Shown here: positions 50,723-58,759 of the stretch, piece after piece
How the letters are laid out: each line of letters begins with the position of its first letter
How positions within the stretch are numbered: position 1 is the first letter of the stretch
From: JABAYQ01 sp049890095
GTDB taxonomy: Bacteria > Bacteroidota > Bacteroidia > Flavobacteriales > UBA7312
Reading direction: 5' to 3'
Assembly (NCBI GenBank): GCA_049890095.1
Contig: JBMHCD010000009.1
Span: 124,001-188,000 of the forward strand
DNA: 64,000 nucleotides
The notes under the pieces: model-generated
The model's database searches: none
Seen by the model: only the letters and a program-made list of their open reading frames with translations
What the model was told of the DNA's origin: nothing
Translations under genes and position numbers: made by a program

Positions 50723-51688
50723 ATGAATAAAAAAATCAATTCTTGTATTTCAGAGTTACTATACAAAAACGATTGTGTTGTAATTCCAGGTTTTGGTGGT
50801 TTTGTTGCTAATATTCAAGCAGCAACTATCGATAAAAGAACAAACTCTTTACATCCAGCATCAAAGTCCATTGTTTTTAATAAAAGCTTAAATAATAACG
50901 ATGGTTTATTGACTAATGAAGTGGCTGTGAATGAAGGAATTACATTTAAACAAGCACAAAAAAATATTGAAGATTATGTGGCATATCTTAACGATAGCTT
51001 ACATCTTCATAAAAAAGTTTTTTTAGAAGAAATTGGAACTTTATTGTTAGTAGACAATCAAAATATCATTTTTGTTCAGTCAACAACTAGCAATCATCTT
51101 TTGGATAGCTACGGATACTCAACTATTCAATTTTCGGCTATTGAAAGAGAAATTAATCCTATTCAAAAGCAAATTAGCCAATTTTCAGAAAAATCAGTTT
51201 CCCAAAGCAAAAGATCATGGTTAAAAGCTGCGGCTGTTGCTATTCCTTTTACAATGCTTTGTCTTGTAGGTTTTAACAACCAAGAAAAAATCAAAACTTC
51301 CTACGCTAGTTTAATACCAATAAATAAAACAGAGATTAAAGAAGCTCCAAAACCAAAGTTGAGTCATCAATTTAGTATTAATAGCACTTCCAAAGATATC
51401 GAGCAAGCTATTAGAAGCTACTACCAATTACAACAAAATATGGAAACAGAAATTGCTTTTCCAAAATACTTTGTTGTAGCAGGTTCTTTCAAGTCGAAAA
51501 AAAATGCTAAAAAATTAGTCAAAAAATTAGCTAAGTGGAACTTCAATAACGCTCATGTTATGGAGAAAAGCAAAAACGGATTTTATAGAGTATGCTATAC
51601 TTCGCACTTCGAAAAAGAACAAGCTTTAAACTCCTTAAACAAGATTAAAAAATCTAATCCTTCTGCTTGGTTATTTAGCTTAAAATAA
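50723..51688 (+). CDS. HU-CCDC81 and SPOR domain protein
   Basis: A 321-residue inner-membrane protein. Residues about 1-110 match the bacterial HU-CCDC81-type domain (INSCISELLYKNDCVVIPGFGGFVAN, then LLTNEVAVNEGITFKQA). One membrane helix lies near 165-182 (SWLKAAAVAIPFTMLCLVGF). The C-terminal SPOR domain (about 240-320, YFVVAGSFKSKKNAKKLVKKL ... GFYRVCYTSH) binds denuded peptidoglycan glycan strands. This places it at the division site or wall. An in-frame GTG at 50720 could also be the start. It is followed after one base by a thioesterase. Confidence 0.88.
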   Translation: MNKKINSCISELLYKNDCVVIPGFGGFVANIQAATIDKRTNSLHPASKSIVFNKSLNNNDGLLTNEVAVNEGITFKQAQKNIEDYVAYLNDSLHLHKKVFLEEIGTLLLVDNQNIIFVQSTTSNHLLDSYGYSTIQFSAIEREINPIQKQISQFSEKSVSQSKRSWLKAAAVAIPFTMLCLVGFNNQEKIKTSYASLIPINKTEIKEAPKPKLSHQFSINSTSKDIEQAIRSYYQLQQNMETEIAFPKYFVVAGSFKSKKNAKKLVKKLAKWNFNNAHVMEKSKNGFYRVCYTSHFEKEQALNSLNKIKKSNPSAWLFSLK

Positions 51689-51689
51689 G

Positions 51690-52199
51690 ATGAAATCAAA
51701 AACCCCTTCACAAAGTAAAGCCACCCTTACAGAAATGGTTTTGCCTAACGATACTAATAATTTAGATAACCTTATGGGAGGTAGGCTTTTGCATTGGATG
51801 GATATTGCAGCGGCTATTTCTTGTCAACGTCATTGTGGTAGAATTGTAGTAACCGCCTCGGTAAATAATGTTTCGTTTAACCAGCCAATCCCTAGAGGTA
51901 GTGTCGTTACCTTAGAAGCTAAGGTTTCTAGAGCTTTTAACTCCTCAATGGAAGTCTTTGTTGATGTATGGATGGAAAATCAATCTATAAAAGAGCGACA
52001 AAAATGTAATGAAGCTATCTACACTTTTGTAGCAGTAGATCAATTAGGAAAACCAATTGAAATACCTTCTATAACTCCAGAATCTGAAGAAGAGCAAGAA
52101 CGATACGATGGTGCTCTAAGAAGACGACAATTATCGTTAATTCTTTCAGGAAGGATGGAACCTTCTCAAGCAACCGAATTAAAAGCTCTGTTTAGCTAA
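51690..52199 (+). CDS. Acyl-CoA thioesterase, hotdog fold
   Basis: A 169-residue cytoplasmic hotdog-fold thioesterase of the YciA/BACH group. NNLDNLMGGRLLHWMDIAAAISCQRHCG holds the catalytic Asp and the hotdog helix. VTASVNNVSFNQPIPRGSVVTLEAKV is the second conserved block. The acyl-CoA chain length is not predictable. The C-terminal part (LRRRQLSLI) is as in flavobacterial members. The stop overlaps the convergent glycosyltransferase gene by eight bases. Confidence 0.9.
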   Translation: MKSKTPSQSKATLTEMVLPNDTNNLDNLMGGRLLHWMDIAAAISCQRHCGRIVVTASVNNVSFNQPIPRGSVVTLEAKVSRAFNSSMEVFVDVWMENQSIKERQKCNEAIYTFVAVDQLGKPIEIPSITPESEEEQERYDGALRRRQLSLILSGRMEPSQATELKALFS

Positions 52200-53130
52200 T
52201 CTGATTAATATCTATAAGATTCATGCATTTAAAATGTCCTTTAGGGCATTTATCGTATCCTATCTTTGAGCAGGGTCTGCACGGTAAATTTTCAACTTCC
52301 ACTTGTTTGGATTCAGAGCCAGCCATGTAAGGATACATGCCAAAATCTGGTACTGTATTACCCCAAACAGAAATAATATTTTTTTGGTAAGCAGCTGCAA
52401 TATGCATCATACCTGTATCGTGAGTAATAACTTTTTCTGCGTTTTTTACCAATAGAGCAGATTGAAAAATAGATAATGTGCCACAAGCATTTACTCCTCT
52501 TCCAACTTCATTAATTATCATATTACCTCTTTGCGTGTCGTCAGGACCTCCAATGAGAACAAAATTTCCTACAATAGAATTACATAGCTCAATCAGTTTA
52601 TTAGTCGGCAAAACCTTAGTCGCATGCGTGCCGCCAATAACAATTGCAACAAATTGATCAAAAACAAATTTTGAAGGCAATTTAGTTTCTTTAGGAATAA
52701 AAAAATCTAATCCTTTATTGTCGTTTACTATTCCCAAATGCTCTACTGTTTTAAGGTATCTATCTACAATATGAATATTGGGTAAGCAATTGTATTTGAA
52801 CTTTGTAAGTAAAAACTTTTCTATGTTTAATTTCTCAAAACTTTTATTGGCTACTTTCCACCTTCTTTTCAGCCGAAAAGTTCTCAAATTATGGTGCAAA
52901 TCAATAAGCCAATCAAAGGGTAATTTATCCAATTTTTCAAGATCATTTGGATAAGAATGAACATGATCTATGTAGGGATTAGGGTGTAATAGCTTAGTAT
53001 GTTGATTGTTGGTCAGAAAATGAATCTCAGCATTAGATTGTTTTTTCAAACAACGTACCACTGGAGAAGTTAATACAATATCCCCAATAGAACTCAAACG
53101 AATGATTAATATTTTTAATGGTTCAGACAT
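52192..53130 (-). CDS. Glycosyltransferase family 9 (heptosyltransferase-like)
   Basis: A 312-residue GT-B fold enzyme of family GT9, which moves ADP-heptose onto the lipopolysaccharide core. Motifs: LIIRLSSIGDIVLTSPVVRCLK at the N-terminus, IDLHHNLRTF, FVLIGGPDD, and THDTGMMHIAAAYQKNIISVWG with the nucleotide-sugar site. Four Cys near the C-terminus (CRPCSKIGYDKCPKGHFKC) may form a metal or disulphide cluster common in this subgroup. Donor and acceptor are not certain. It shares a short divergent promoter region with tatD. Confidence 0.9.
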   Translation of the reverse strand: MSEPLKILIIRLSSIGDIVLTSPVVRCLKKQSNAEIHFLTNNQHTKLLHPNPYIDHVHSYPNDLEKLDKLPFDWLIDLHHNLRTFRLKRRWKVANKSFEKLNIEKFLLTKFKYNCLPNIHIVDRYLKTVEHLGIVNDNKGLDFFIPKETKLPSKFVFDQFVAIVIGGTHATKVLPTNKLIELCNSIVGNFVLIGGPDDTQRGNMIINEVGRGVNACGTLSIFQSALLVKNAEKVITHDTGMMHIAAAYQKNIISVWGNTVPDFGMYPYMAGSESKQVEVENLPCRPCSKIGYDKCPKGHFKCMNLIDINQIS

Positions 53131-53135
53131 CGCTT

Positions 53136-53143
53136 CAAAGCTA
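53136..53143 (-). promoter_or_regulatory. TAnnTTTG promoter box for the GT9 gene
   Basis: TAGCTTTG on the minus strand, 5 bases before the ATG at 53130. Twelve bases separate it from the divergent tatD box. Confidence 0.55.
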
Positions 53144-53155
53144 AAGAAATAATCC

Positions 53156-53163
53156 TAATTTTG
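53156..53163 (+). promoter_or_regulatory. TAnnTTTG promoter box for tatD
   Basis: TAATTTTG, 5 bases before the tatD ATG at 53169. Confidence 0.55.
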
Positions 53164-53168
53164 CCTTT

Positions 53169-53936
53169 ATGAATCTAATTGATACCCATACCCATTTATT
53201 TAGCAAACAATTTGATCAAGATAGAACAGAGGTTGTAAATAGGGCAATAGAAAAAGGGGTGGACAAACTTTTTTTACCAAACATAGATAGTTCAACCATT
53301 TTGCCGATGATGGACTTGTGCCAACAATTTCCTAACCATTGTTATCCTATGATGGGACTTCATCCTTGTGATGTTAAAGAGGATTACCAAAATGAACTAA
53401 CAATAATTAGATCACATCTTGAAAAAGGAAAATTTATCGCTATTGGAGAAATCGGCATCGATCTGCATTGGGATAAATCTACTTTGGCATACCAACAAGA
53501 CGCTTTCAAAACCCAACTTAAATGGGCTAAAGAATTCCATTTGCCTGTTGCTATACACGTTAGAGAAAGCTTTGATGAAGTATTCGAAATTATAGAGCAA
53601 GAAGCTAGTCCAGAGTTGAAAGGAGTTTTTCACTGTTTTACTGGCACTTTAGAACAAGCAAAAAAAGCTATAGAACTTGGATTTTTGCTAGGGATTGGAG
53701 GTGTGGTAACCTTCAAAAAAAGTCACTTACCTCAACTATTACCAAATATAGAGCTAAACAAAATAATACTTGAAACCGACAGTCCTTATCTTTCCCCTTC
53801 TCCAAATAGAGGGAAAAGAAATGAAAGTAGTAATCTAATTTTTATTGCCCAAAAAATGGCGCAAATTTTTGAGGTAGAGCTTAGCGAAATAGCCAAAATT
53901 ACAACCCAAAATGCACTAAATTTATTTAGAATATGA
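53169..53936 (+). CDS. TatD-family hydrolase (DNase)
   Basis: A 255-residue metal-dependent hydrolase of the amidohydrolase fold. Metal ligands are visible: DTHTHLF (His7, His9), GEIGIDLHWD, HVRES, FHCFTGT and ETDSPYLSPSPNRGKRNE. TatD proteins act as 3'-5' exonucleases and in tRNA or D-amino-acid quality roles in other bacteria; the exact role here is open. It overlaps ansA by four bases. Confidence 0.93.
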   Translation: MNLIDTHTHLFSKQFDQDRTEVVNRAIEKGVDKLFLPNIDSSTILPMMDLCQQFPNHCYPMMGLHPCDVKEDYQNELTIIRSHLEKGKFIAIGEIGIDLHWDKSTLAYQQDAFKTQLKWAKEFHLPVAIHVRESFDEVFEIIEQEASPELKGVFHCFTGTLEQAKKAIELGFLLGIGGVVTFKKSHLPQLLPNIELNKIILETDSPYLSPSPNRGKRNESSNLIFIAQKMAQIFEVELSEIAKITTQNALNLFRI

Positions 53937-54931
53937 AAAAGTCCATTTTACTAATCTATACTGGAGGTACTATTGGGATGATTAGAACCAAAAACGGCTC
54001 CTTAATTCCTTTCAATTTTGATAATTTAAAAAACCAAATTCCTGAATTAGAAAAGTTTGATGTTAAACTAGATCATCAATCTATAAAAGAGCCAATAGAC
54101 TCTTCCAACATGCATCCTAATGTTTGGATAGAGCTAGCACAAATGATTGAAGATGAATATAAAAAATACGATGGATTTGTTATTTTACATGGATCAGATA
54201 CCATGGCATACACCGCATCGGCACTAAGTTTTATGCTCAAAAACTTACAAAAACCTATTGTGTTTACTGGCTCACAACTGCCTATAGGAATTGCCCGTAC
54301 AGACGCTAAAGAAAATCTTATAACCTCTATTGAAATTGCTAGTCAGAATAAAACCCCGGAGGTATGTATATATTTTGAATACAAATTATTTAGAGCCAAC
54401 AGAGCTACCAAAATTAATGCCAGTAATTTTGAAGCTTTTGCTTCTCCCAACTTTCCTATTTTAGCTCAAGCAGGTGTTTCCATACAATACCATTCCATCA
54501 ATTATGAGAAAACGAACGAACCGTTAACTGTTTTGAAAGAGATAAATTCGGAGGTTTTATTAATTAAACTACATCCTGGAGTTAACCAAAAAATGATGGA
54601 ACATATGATAAATCAGAACGTAAAAGCTATAGTTATCGAATCGTATGGAGCAGGAAATGTAAGCGAAGAAAAATGGTTTCTATCAATTTTAGAAAAATGT
54701 ATCGAACAACAAAAATTAGTGATTAATATCACACAATGTTTAGTTGGTTCGGTTTCTCATGGCATGTACCAAACAAGTGCTCATCTGGATAAAATAGGAG
54801 TAATTAGCGGTTCAGACCTTACAACCGAAGCTACCATTACCAAATTGATGGTATTACTTGCACAATATCAAAATATGGAAGAAGTTAAAAATAGAATGCA
54901 AAAATCTTTGTGCGGAGAATTAAGCGGATAA
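53933..54931 (+). CDS. ansA: Type I (cytoplasmic) L-asparaginase
   Basis: Hydrolyses asparagine to aspartate and ammonia. It has 332 residues and no signal peptide, as in the cytoplasmic type. The first catalytic Thr is Thr13 in YTGGTIGM; the second is in HGSDTMAYTASALSFML. Other motifs are VFTGSQLPIGIARTDAKENL and VIESYGAGN. It is transcribed with tatD; a separate tRNA promoter follows. Confidence 0.95.
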   Translation: MKKSILLIYTGGTIGMIRTKNGSLIPFNFDNLKNQIPELEKFDVKLDHQSIKEPIDSSNMHPNVWIELAQMIEDEYKKYDGFVILHGSDTMAYTASALSFMLKNLQKPIVFTGSQLPIGIARTDAKENLITSIEIASQNKTPEVCIYFEYKLFRANRATKINASNFEAFASPNFPILAQAGVSIQYHSINYEKTNEPLTVLKEINSEVLLIKLHPGVNQKMMEHMINQNVKAIVIESYGAGNVSEEKWFLSILEKCIEQQKLVINITQCLVGSVSHGMYQTSAHLDKIGVISGSDLTTEATITKLMVLLAQYQNMEEVKNRMQKSLCGELSG

Positions 54932-54944
54932 ACATCTAATTTTT

Positions 54945-54952
54945 TACTTTTG
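54945..54952 (+). promoter_or_regulatory. TAnnTTTG promoter box for tRNA-Ser
   Basis: TACTTTTG, nine bases before the first base of the tRNA. This gives an independent gauge of box-to-start distance in this genome. Confidence 0.5.
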
Positions 54953-54961
54953 CGCTCTTAA

Positions 54962-55046
54962 GGAAAGGTGGCCGAGTGGCTTAAGGCGCACGCTTGGAAA
55001 GCGTGTATACGGAAACGTATCGGGGGTTCGAATCCCTTCCTTTCCG
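54962..55046 (+). tRNA. tRNA-Ser (anticodon GGA)
   Basis: 85 bases with a perfect 7-bp acceptor stem (GGAAAGG / CCTTTCC), discriminator G at 55046, and the long variable arm of a class II tRNA (TATACGGAAACGTATC region). The anticodon stem is CACGC / GCGTG with loop TTGGAAA, so the anticodon GGA (54996-54998) reads UCC and UCU. The T loop is TTCGAAT. The 3' CCA is not encoded. Confidence 0.96.
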
Positions 55047-55226
55047 CAAAAACAGAAAGTATCACATTTTTACTCTCTGTTTTTTTATTTACAGATATCT
55101 AAATTATGATTAAATCACTTTCAACGATAATATAATTTTTTGATTTAACTGATAACGGTCTTGTTTATGAATCGTAGCACATTTTATGAAACTACTTTTT
55201 GGATTACAATATACCTTAATAAAAAA
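55047..55226. other. Gap downstream of tRNA-Ser
   Basis: AT-rich, no ORF or conserved element recognised apart from the two flanking terminators. I found no second copy of the tRNA 3' end that would mark an integrated element. Confidence 0.5.
55048..55086 (+). terminator. Terminator after tRNA-Ser
   Basis: Stem AAAACAGA-A-AGT / ACT-C-TCTGTTTT with one internal A-C mismatch and an 11-base loop, followed by a T run to 55086. Confidence 0.65.
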
Positions 55227-55260
55227 AATAGCGGTTCGGGTTGTAACCTAAACCGCTATT
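55219..55260 (-). terminator. Terminator after the SDR gene
   Basis: 10-bp stem AATAGCGGTT / AACCGCTATT (55227-55236 with 55251-55260) with further pairing inside the loop. On the minus strand it is followed by a T run (55221-55228). GC content of the stem is higher than in the other terminators here. Confidence 0.8.
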
Positions 55261-55284
55261 GCTTATAATCGTTTATTGTTGCAA

Positions 55285-56030
55285 TTAATTTCTTCCGGCC
55301 ATAATTCCACCGTCTGTGTCCCAAACAGCACCTGTAATCCACGATGCTTCATCTGAAAGCAAGAACAGTATACTATTTGAAATATCTTGTGGTGTTCCAA
55401 TTCTACCGATAGGATGAAAGTCATTAAAACCGCCTAATGCTTTTTCCGCTTCCTCCTTACCTCCAAAAACTCCGTGATAAACAGGAGTGTTGACTACTGC
55501 TGGCGATACTGCATTTACCCTAATTTTATAATCAGCCAATTCCATTGCTAAATGCTGTGTCAACGAGTGAAGTCCTGCTTTTTGCATAGAGTAAGCAGAT
55601 GAAGGTGTCGATTTTACAGCTTGCTTAGCCCACATAGAGCCAACATTGACTATCGCACCTCTTTTGGTTTCTTTCATTTTTTTGCGGTAGCTTGAGTCAA
55701 AAAGAAAAAACCTCTATTCAAATCAAGATACGAATCGTAATCTTCTTTTGTATGTTCCAAAAAGGGCTTTGGTCCAAAAATTCCAGAAGCATTGACCAAG
55801 TAGTCTACGTTTTTCAATTCATTGATTTCCGCAATCAAATTGTCAAGCTGAAGGCTGTCGGTTATATCCGATTTGTGTTTAACAAGATTTGGAAAGCTCT
55901 CAACTTTATCTACAGAACGCCCTATGATATGAACTATTGCTCCTTCGTTCAGCAAGTCATTTGCAGTGGATTTTCCAATTCCGCTCGTTCCACCTACGAT
56001 GATGGCTACTTTGTTTTCAAATTTTTTCAT
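55285..56030 (-). pseudogene. Short-chain dehydrogenase/reductase, frameshifted
   Basis: One SDR enzyme split over two frames. The N-terminal half (56030-55674) has the Rossmann motif IIVGGTSGIGKSTA and LVNASGIFGP. The C-terminal half (55677-55285) has the catalytic Ser (IVNVGSMW), Tyr and Lys (SSAYSMQKAG) and the C-terminal DTDGG. The frames meet at a run of seven A (minus strand, 55677-55683); one extra A would join them into about 248 residues, the normal length. The break forms an ATGA stop/start overlap, so reinitiation could still make both halves. A sequencing error, transcription slippage or real decay are all possible. By eye the gene is more GC-rich than its surroundings, suggesting transfer. 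Confidence 0.85.
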
Positions 56031-56339
56031 TTGTTTAAATTTTTAAATTAAAAATGAACAGACAAGTCTGTTTTTAGTTTGCAATTTTTTTATGCTATGA
56101 TTTGCGAACATAGTTTCTTTGTTTGTTTAAATTTGCCAATCAGCTTTATGTAGATAACTTTCTGAAACGGCACTTTCGTATAATAGATGGATTTGTTTAG
56201 ATAATGAAACCGTTTTAACTCGTGAAAATCCTGATGAACAAAATGGAAATAAAAGCACGAATAGCACTAATTAGAAATATTAGATTTTTCATAGTTAAAA
56301 GTTTTTACATTGCTTAAAAATTACAAAAACAAATTGTTT
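56031..56339. other. 309-base region without an intact gene
   Basis: Contains the palindrome and then no valid ORF. Two short open stretches on the plus strand look vaguely coding: FKFANQLYVDNFLKRHF from about 56128, and a 38-codon run ending at a TAG near 56272 (LSETALSYNRW ... TRENPDEQNG). They are in different frames and may be scraps of a decayed regulator, or chance. Confidence 0.35.
56057..56072. promoter_or_regulatory. Palindromic operator (TetR type)
   Basis: Perfect inverted repeat AACAGAC-AA-GTCTGTT, 27 bases upstream of the SDR start. The CAGACnnGTCTG core is typical of TetR-family operators that control SDR and detoxification genes. No TetR gene is present in the window. Confidence 0.65.
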
Positions 56340-56903
56340 TTAATATAATCTATACAAAATAGACAATTGTAAAATCGAAAAATCTTTTAGGGTATGTTGA
56401 GTCCAATTACTGACAGATTCAAACTCAGAAAATAAATAAGCGACGTTAGCAGAAATTTTTTGATTTAAATTATAACTATAATCTAAACCATAAAAATAAG
56501 ATTCATCAAAACGATCTAATTGACCGCCTAACTTTTCATCTTTGTCAAAAAGATAAACGCCAAATATTCCAATGTTTAGATGAATGCTATGTTTCTTTAA
56601 ATAAACTCCTGGTTTTAGAGCAAAACCAATATTTTGATGTAATTCAAACCTATTATTTTCTTCTTGTGCCAAAACAACTCTATTATTCAAATAGGAAACC
56701 TCTATAATTGTTTCTAAATAATCATTAAAAACTAATTTATTTCCATAATACAGTCCTATATCGGATAAATTTTCTGAAGAATATTCTTGATCTAAAATAG
56801 TGGTGTTGGCAAATGAACTAATTATTCCTACTCCTACATAAGCACTATTTTGACAAAAAATTATTGCAGGAAAAAAAAGAAAAAGAAAAAACAACTTAGT
56901 CAT
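56340..56903 (-). CDS. Small outer-membrane beta-barrel protein
   Basis: A 187-residue exported protein with a signal peptide (MTKLFFLFLFFPAIIFCQ) and a mature part of alternating strands (ETIIEVSYLNNRVVLAQ, HSIHLNIGIFGVYLF, SANVAYLFSEF) ending FSILQLSILYRLY, typical of an 8-stranded barrel with an aromatic C-terminus. The first 18 residues also allow a lipobox-like FC, but signal peptidase I cleavage after FCQ is more usual. I recognise no family. It is isolated, flanked by the gene-poor SDR region and the exbB operon. Confidence 0.6.
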   Translation of the reverse strand: MTKLFFLFLFFPAIIFCQNSAYVGVGIISSFANTTILDQEYSSENLSDIGLYYGNKLVFNDYLETIIEVSYLNNRVVLAQEENNRFELHQNIGFALKPGVYLKKHSIHLNIGIFGVYLFDKDEKLGGQLDRFDESYFYGLDYSYNLNQKISANVAYLFSEFESVSNWTQHTLKDFSILQLSILYRLY

Positions 56904-57008
56904 ACCGTAAAACTAAAAAATTATCATTCATTCATCAAAAACATACTAAAACCCAAAGTAAAAAGTTAATGAAAGAAAAATATCATTTTTATAAATAATA
57001 ATATTGTG

Positions 57009-57016
57009 TAAATTTG
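57009..57016 (+). promoter_or_regulatory. TAnnTTTG promoter box for the exbB operon
   Basis: TAAATTTG, 39 bases before the exbB ATG at 57056. Confidence 0.5.
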
Positions 57017-57055
57017 CGAACAACACAAAAAAACTGAAACTAAATTAATTTTAAA

Positions 57056-57868
57056 ATGAAAAAAATATTTGCTTTATTATCGCTAGCACTTTGTTTAACT
57101 TTTGGGTTAAATAATTTAGTGTTTGCTCAAGATCAAACAGACACTACTGCTGCCGAACAAGTAGACACTACTCAGGCTGTAGAAACAGAAGAGGTTGCTG
57201 AAATTGCTGAAGCAGAACCTGTAGCTCAAGAAAACAGTTCGTTTCACCAAGTCATCAAACAAAAATTTATTGAAGGTGGACCATCTTTTATGGGTATTGT
57301 GTTATTATGTTTAATTCTAGGTCTTGCATTGTGCATCGAAAGAATTATTTACCTAAACAAAGCAACATCAAACAATACCGCATTGTTGAACGACATTGAG
57401 GCTTCGTTATCTTCTGGTAATATTGATGGTGCAAAAGAAATTTGTAGAAATACTGCTGGCCCTGTTGCAAGTATATTTTATCAAGGACTAGACCGCTCTG
57501 GTGAAGGAATTGAAGTAGTAGAAAAATCGGTAGTTGCATACGGAAGCGTTCAGATGGGATTGTTAGAAAGAGGACTTTCTTGGATTTCTTTATTTATTGC
57601 TCTTGCTCCAATGCTTGGGTTTATGGGTACAGTAATTGGTATGATTGGTGCATTTGATGCTATTGAAGCTGCTGGTGACATCTCTCCTTCTTTAGTAGCA
57701 GGAGGTATTAAAGTTGCACTTTTAACAACGGTATTCGGACTAATTGTTGCAATGATTCTGCAAATATTTTACAACTACATTGTTGCAAAAATTGACAGCA
57801 TCGTTAACTCTATGGAAGATGCTTCCATTTCATTTGTAGATATATTAGTAAAAAACAACATTAAGTAA
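57056..57868 (+). CDS. MotA/TolQ/ExbB proton-channel protein
   Basis: A 270-residue inner-membrane proton channel subunit that energises TonB-dependent transport or gliding-type machinery. It starts with a cleavable-looking signal peptide (to about 24, VFAQ) followed by an acidic Ala/Glu/Thr linker (about 25-60). Three membrane helices follow: about 75-95 (GIVLLCLILGLALCIERIIYL), 175-198 (GLSWISLFIALAPMLGFMGTVIGM) and 215-240 (GGIKVALLTTVFGLIVAMILQI). The ExbB signature AP.LGF.GTV.GM is present. It is first in a four-gene operon with an unknown membrane protein and two ExbD proteins. Confidence 0.92.
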   Translation: MKKIFALLSLALCLTFGLNNLVFAQDQTDTTAAEQVDTTQAVETEEVAEIAEAEPVAQENSSFHQVIKQKFIEGGPSFMGIVLLCLILGLALCIERIIYLNKATSNNTALLNDIEASLSSGNIDGAKEICRNTAGPVASIFYQGLDRSGEGIEVVEKSVVAYGSVQMGLLERGLSWISLFIALAPMLGFMGTVIGMIGAFDAIEAAGDISPSLVAGGIKVALLTTVFGLIVAMILQIFYNYIVAKIDSIVNSMEDASISFVDILVKNNIK

Positions 57869-57870
57869 TT

Positions 57871-58209
57871 ATGTCAGATTTTTTAATAAATGGTGGCTTA
57901 ATCCTTACTTATATAATGATTGCCACTGCTGCAATTGCAGCTATAGCATATCCAATAATTTTTCTAGCGAAAAACCCTGCGAAGGCTAAGTCAACTCTTA
58001 TGGCTGTTGCTATACTATTGGGTGTTACTTTACTTTCATACTTTTTAGCATCTGGTGAAGTGCTTACTTTTCCTGGCTATGAAAAGTTTGAAATGACTAG
58101 TGCTTCTACCAAAAGAGTAGGAATGGGACTTTTTATTTTCTACATTCTTGCCTTTAGTGCAATAGGAGCAGTATTGTATGCTGAACTAGGCAAACTATTT
58201 AAAAAATAA
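57871..58209 (+). CDS. Three-helix membrane protein in the exbB-exbD operon
   Basis: A 112-residue protein with three predicted membrane helices (about 8-32, 41-61 and 87-107) and short charged loops; no signal peptide and no known motif. It lies 2 bases after exbB and 3 before exbD, so it is made with the proton channel. Similar small proteins sit at this place in other Bacteroidota, but no function is known to me. It could be a stator component, assembly factor or regulator. Confidence 0.75.
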   Translation: MSDFLINGGLILTYIMIATAAIAAIAYPIIFLAKNPAKAKSTLMAVAILLGVTLLSYFLASGEVLTFPGYEKFEMTSASTKRVGMGLFIFYILAFSAIGAVLYAELGKLFKK

Positions 58210-58212
58210 ATT

Positions 58213-58758
58213 ATGGCAAGAAGAGCTAAAGGAGCATCAGAAATAAATGCAGGCTCGATGGCAGACATCGCATTCTTGTTGCTGATCTTCTTTTTGGTAA
58301 CCACAACCATGGATGTAGATACTGGTTTAGCCAGAAAATTACCTCCATTACCAGAAGAAGACATTCAACAAGAGGATTCTCAAATCAAAGCTAAAAACAT
58401 CTATGTAGTACTTATTAATTCCAAAAACCAACTTTTGGTAGAAAACGAGTACATGGATATTTCATCTTTGAGAGCTGGAGCCAAAGAATTTATAAACAAT
58501 AATGGTAGAGATCCTGAGTCTTCGGATAACCCTCAAAAAGCAATTATTTCTTTACAAAATGATAGAGGGACTTCGTATGAAACATACATTCAAGTTCAAA
58601 ACGAATTGGCTGCTGCATACAGAGAACTTAGAGACAATAGATCGCTCCAAAAATATGGAGTAAAGTTTGGCGACCTTTCTAAAAGTAAGCAGAAAGAAAT
58701 CCGAAAAGAATACCCACAAAAGATCTCTGAAGCAGAACCTAAAAATATAGGAGGATAA
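58213..58758 (+). CDS. ExbD/TolR-family protein 1
   Basis: A 181-residue inner-membrane partner of ExbB. One N-terminal helix (about 18-38) contains the essential Asp in SMADIAFLLLIFFLVTTTMD. A periplasmic domain follows (about 55-181), longer than in typical ExbD, with a charged insertion (LRDNRSLQKYGVKFGDLSKSKQKEIRKEYPQ). It lies one base before the second exbD gene. It differs markedly from that partner, so the two are probably not interchangeable. Confidence 0.93.
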   Translation: MARRAKGASEINAGSMADIAFLLLIFFLVTTTMDVDTGLARKLPPLPEEDIQQEDSQIKAKNIYVVLINSKNQLLVENEYMDISSLRAGAKEFINNNGRDPESSDNPQKAIISLQNDRGTSYETYIQVQNELAAAYRELRDNRSLQKYGVKFGDLSKSKQKEIRKEYPQKISEAEPKNIGG

Positions 58759-58759
58759 T

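Noticed and set aside
54962..56030. Genomic island integrated at tRNA-Ser
   Set aside because: No integrase and no repeat of the tRNA 3' end was found, so tRNA adjacency alone does not show integration.
55692..56051. Plus-strand 119-codon ORF over the SDR N-terminal half
   Set aside because: The opposite frame encodes an unmistakable Rossmann domain, and this ORF would cross the likely SDR promoter.
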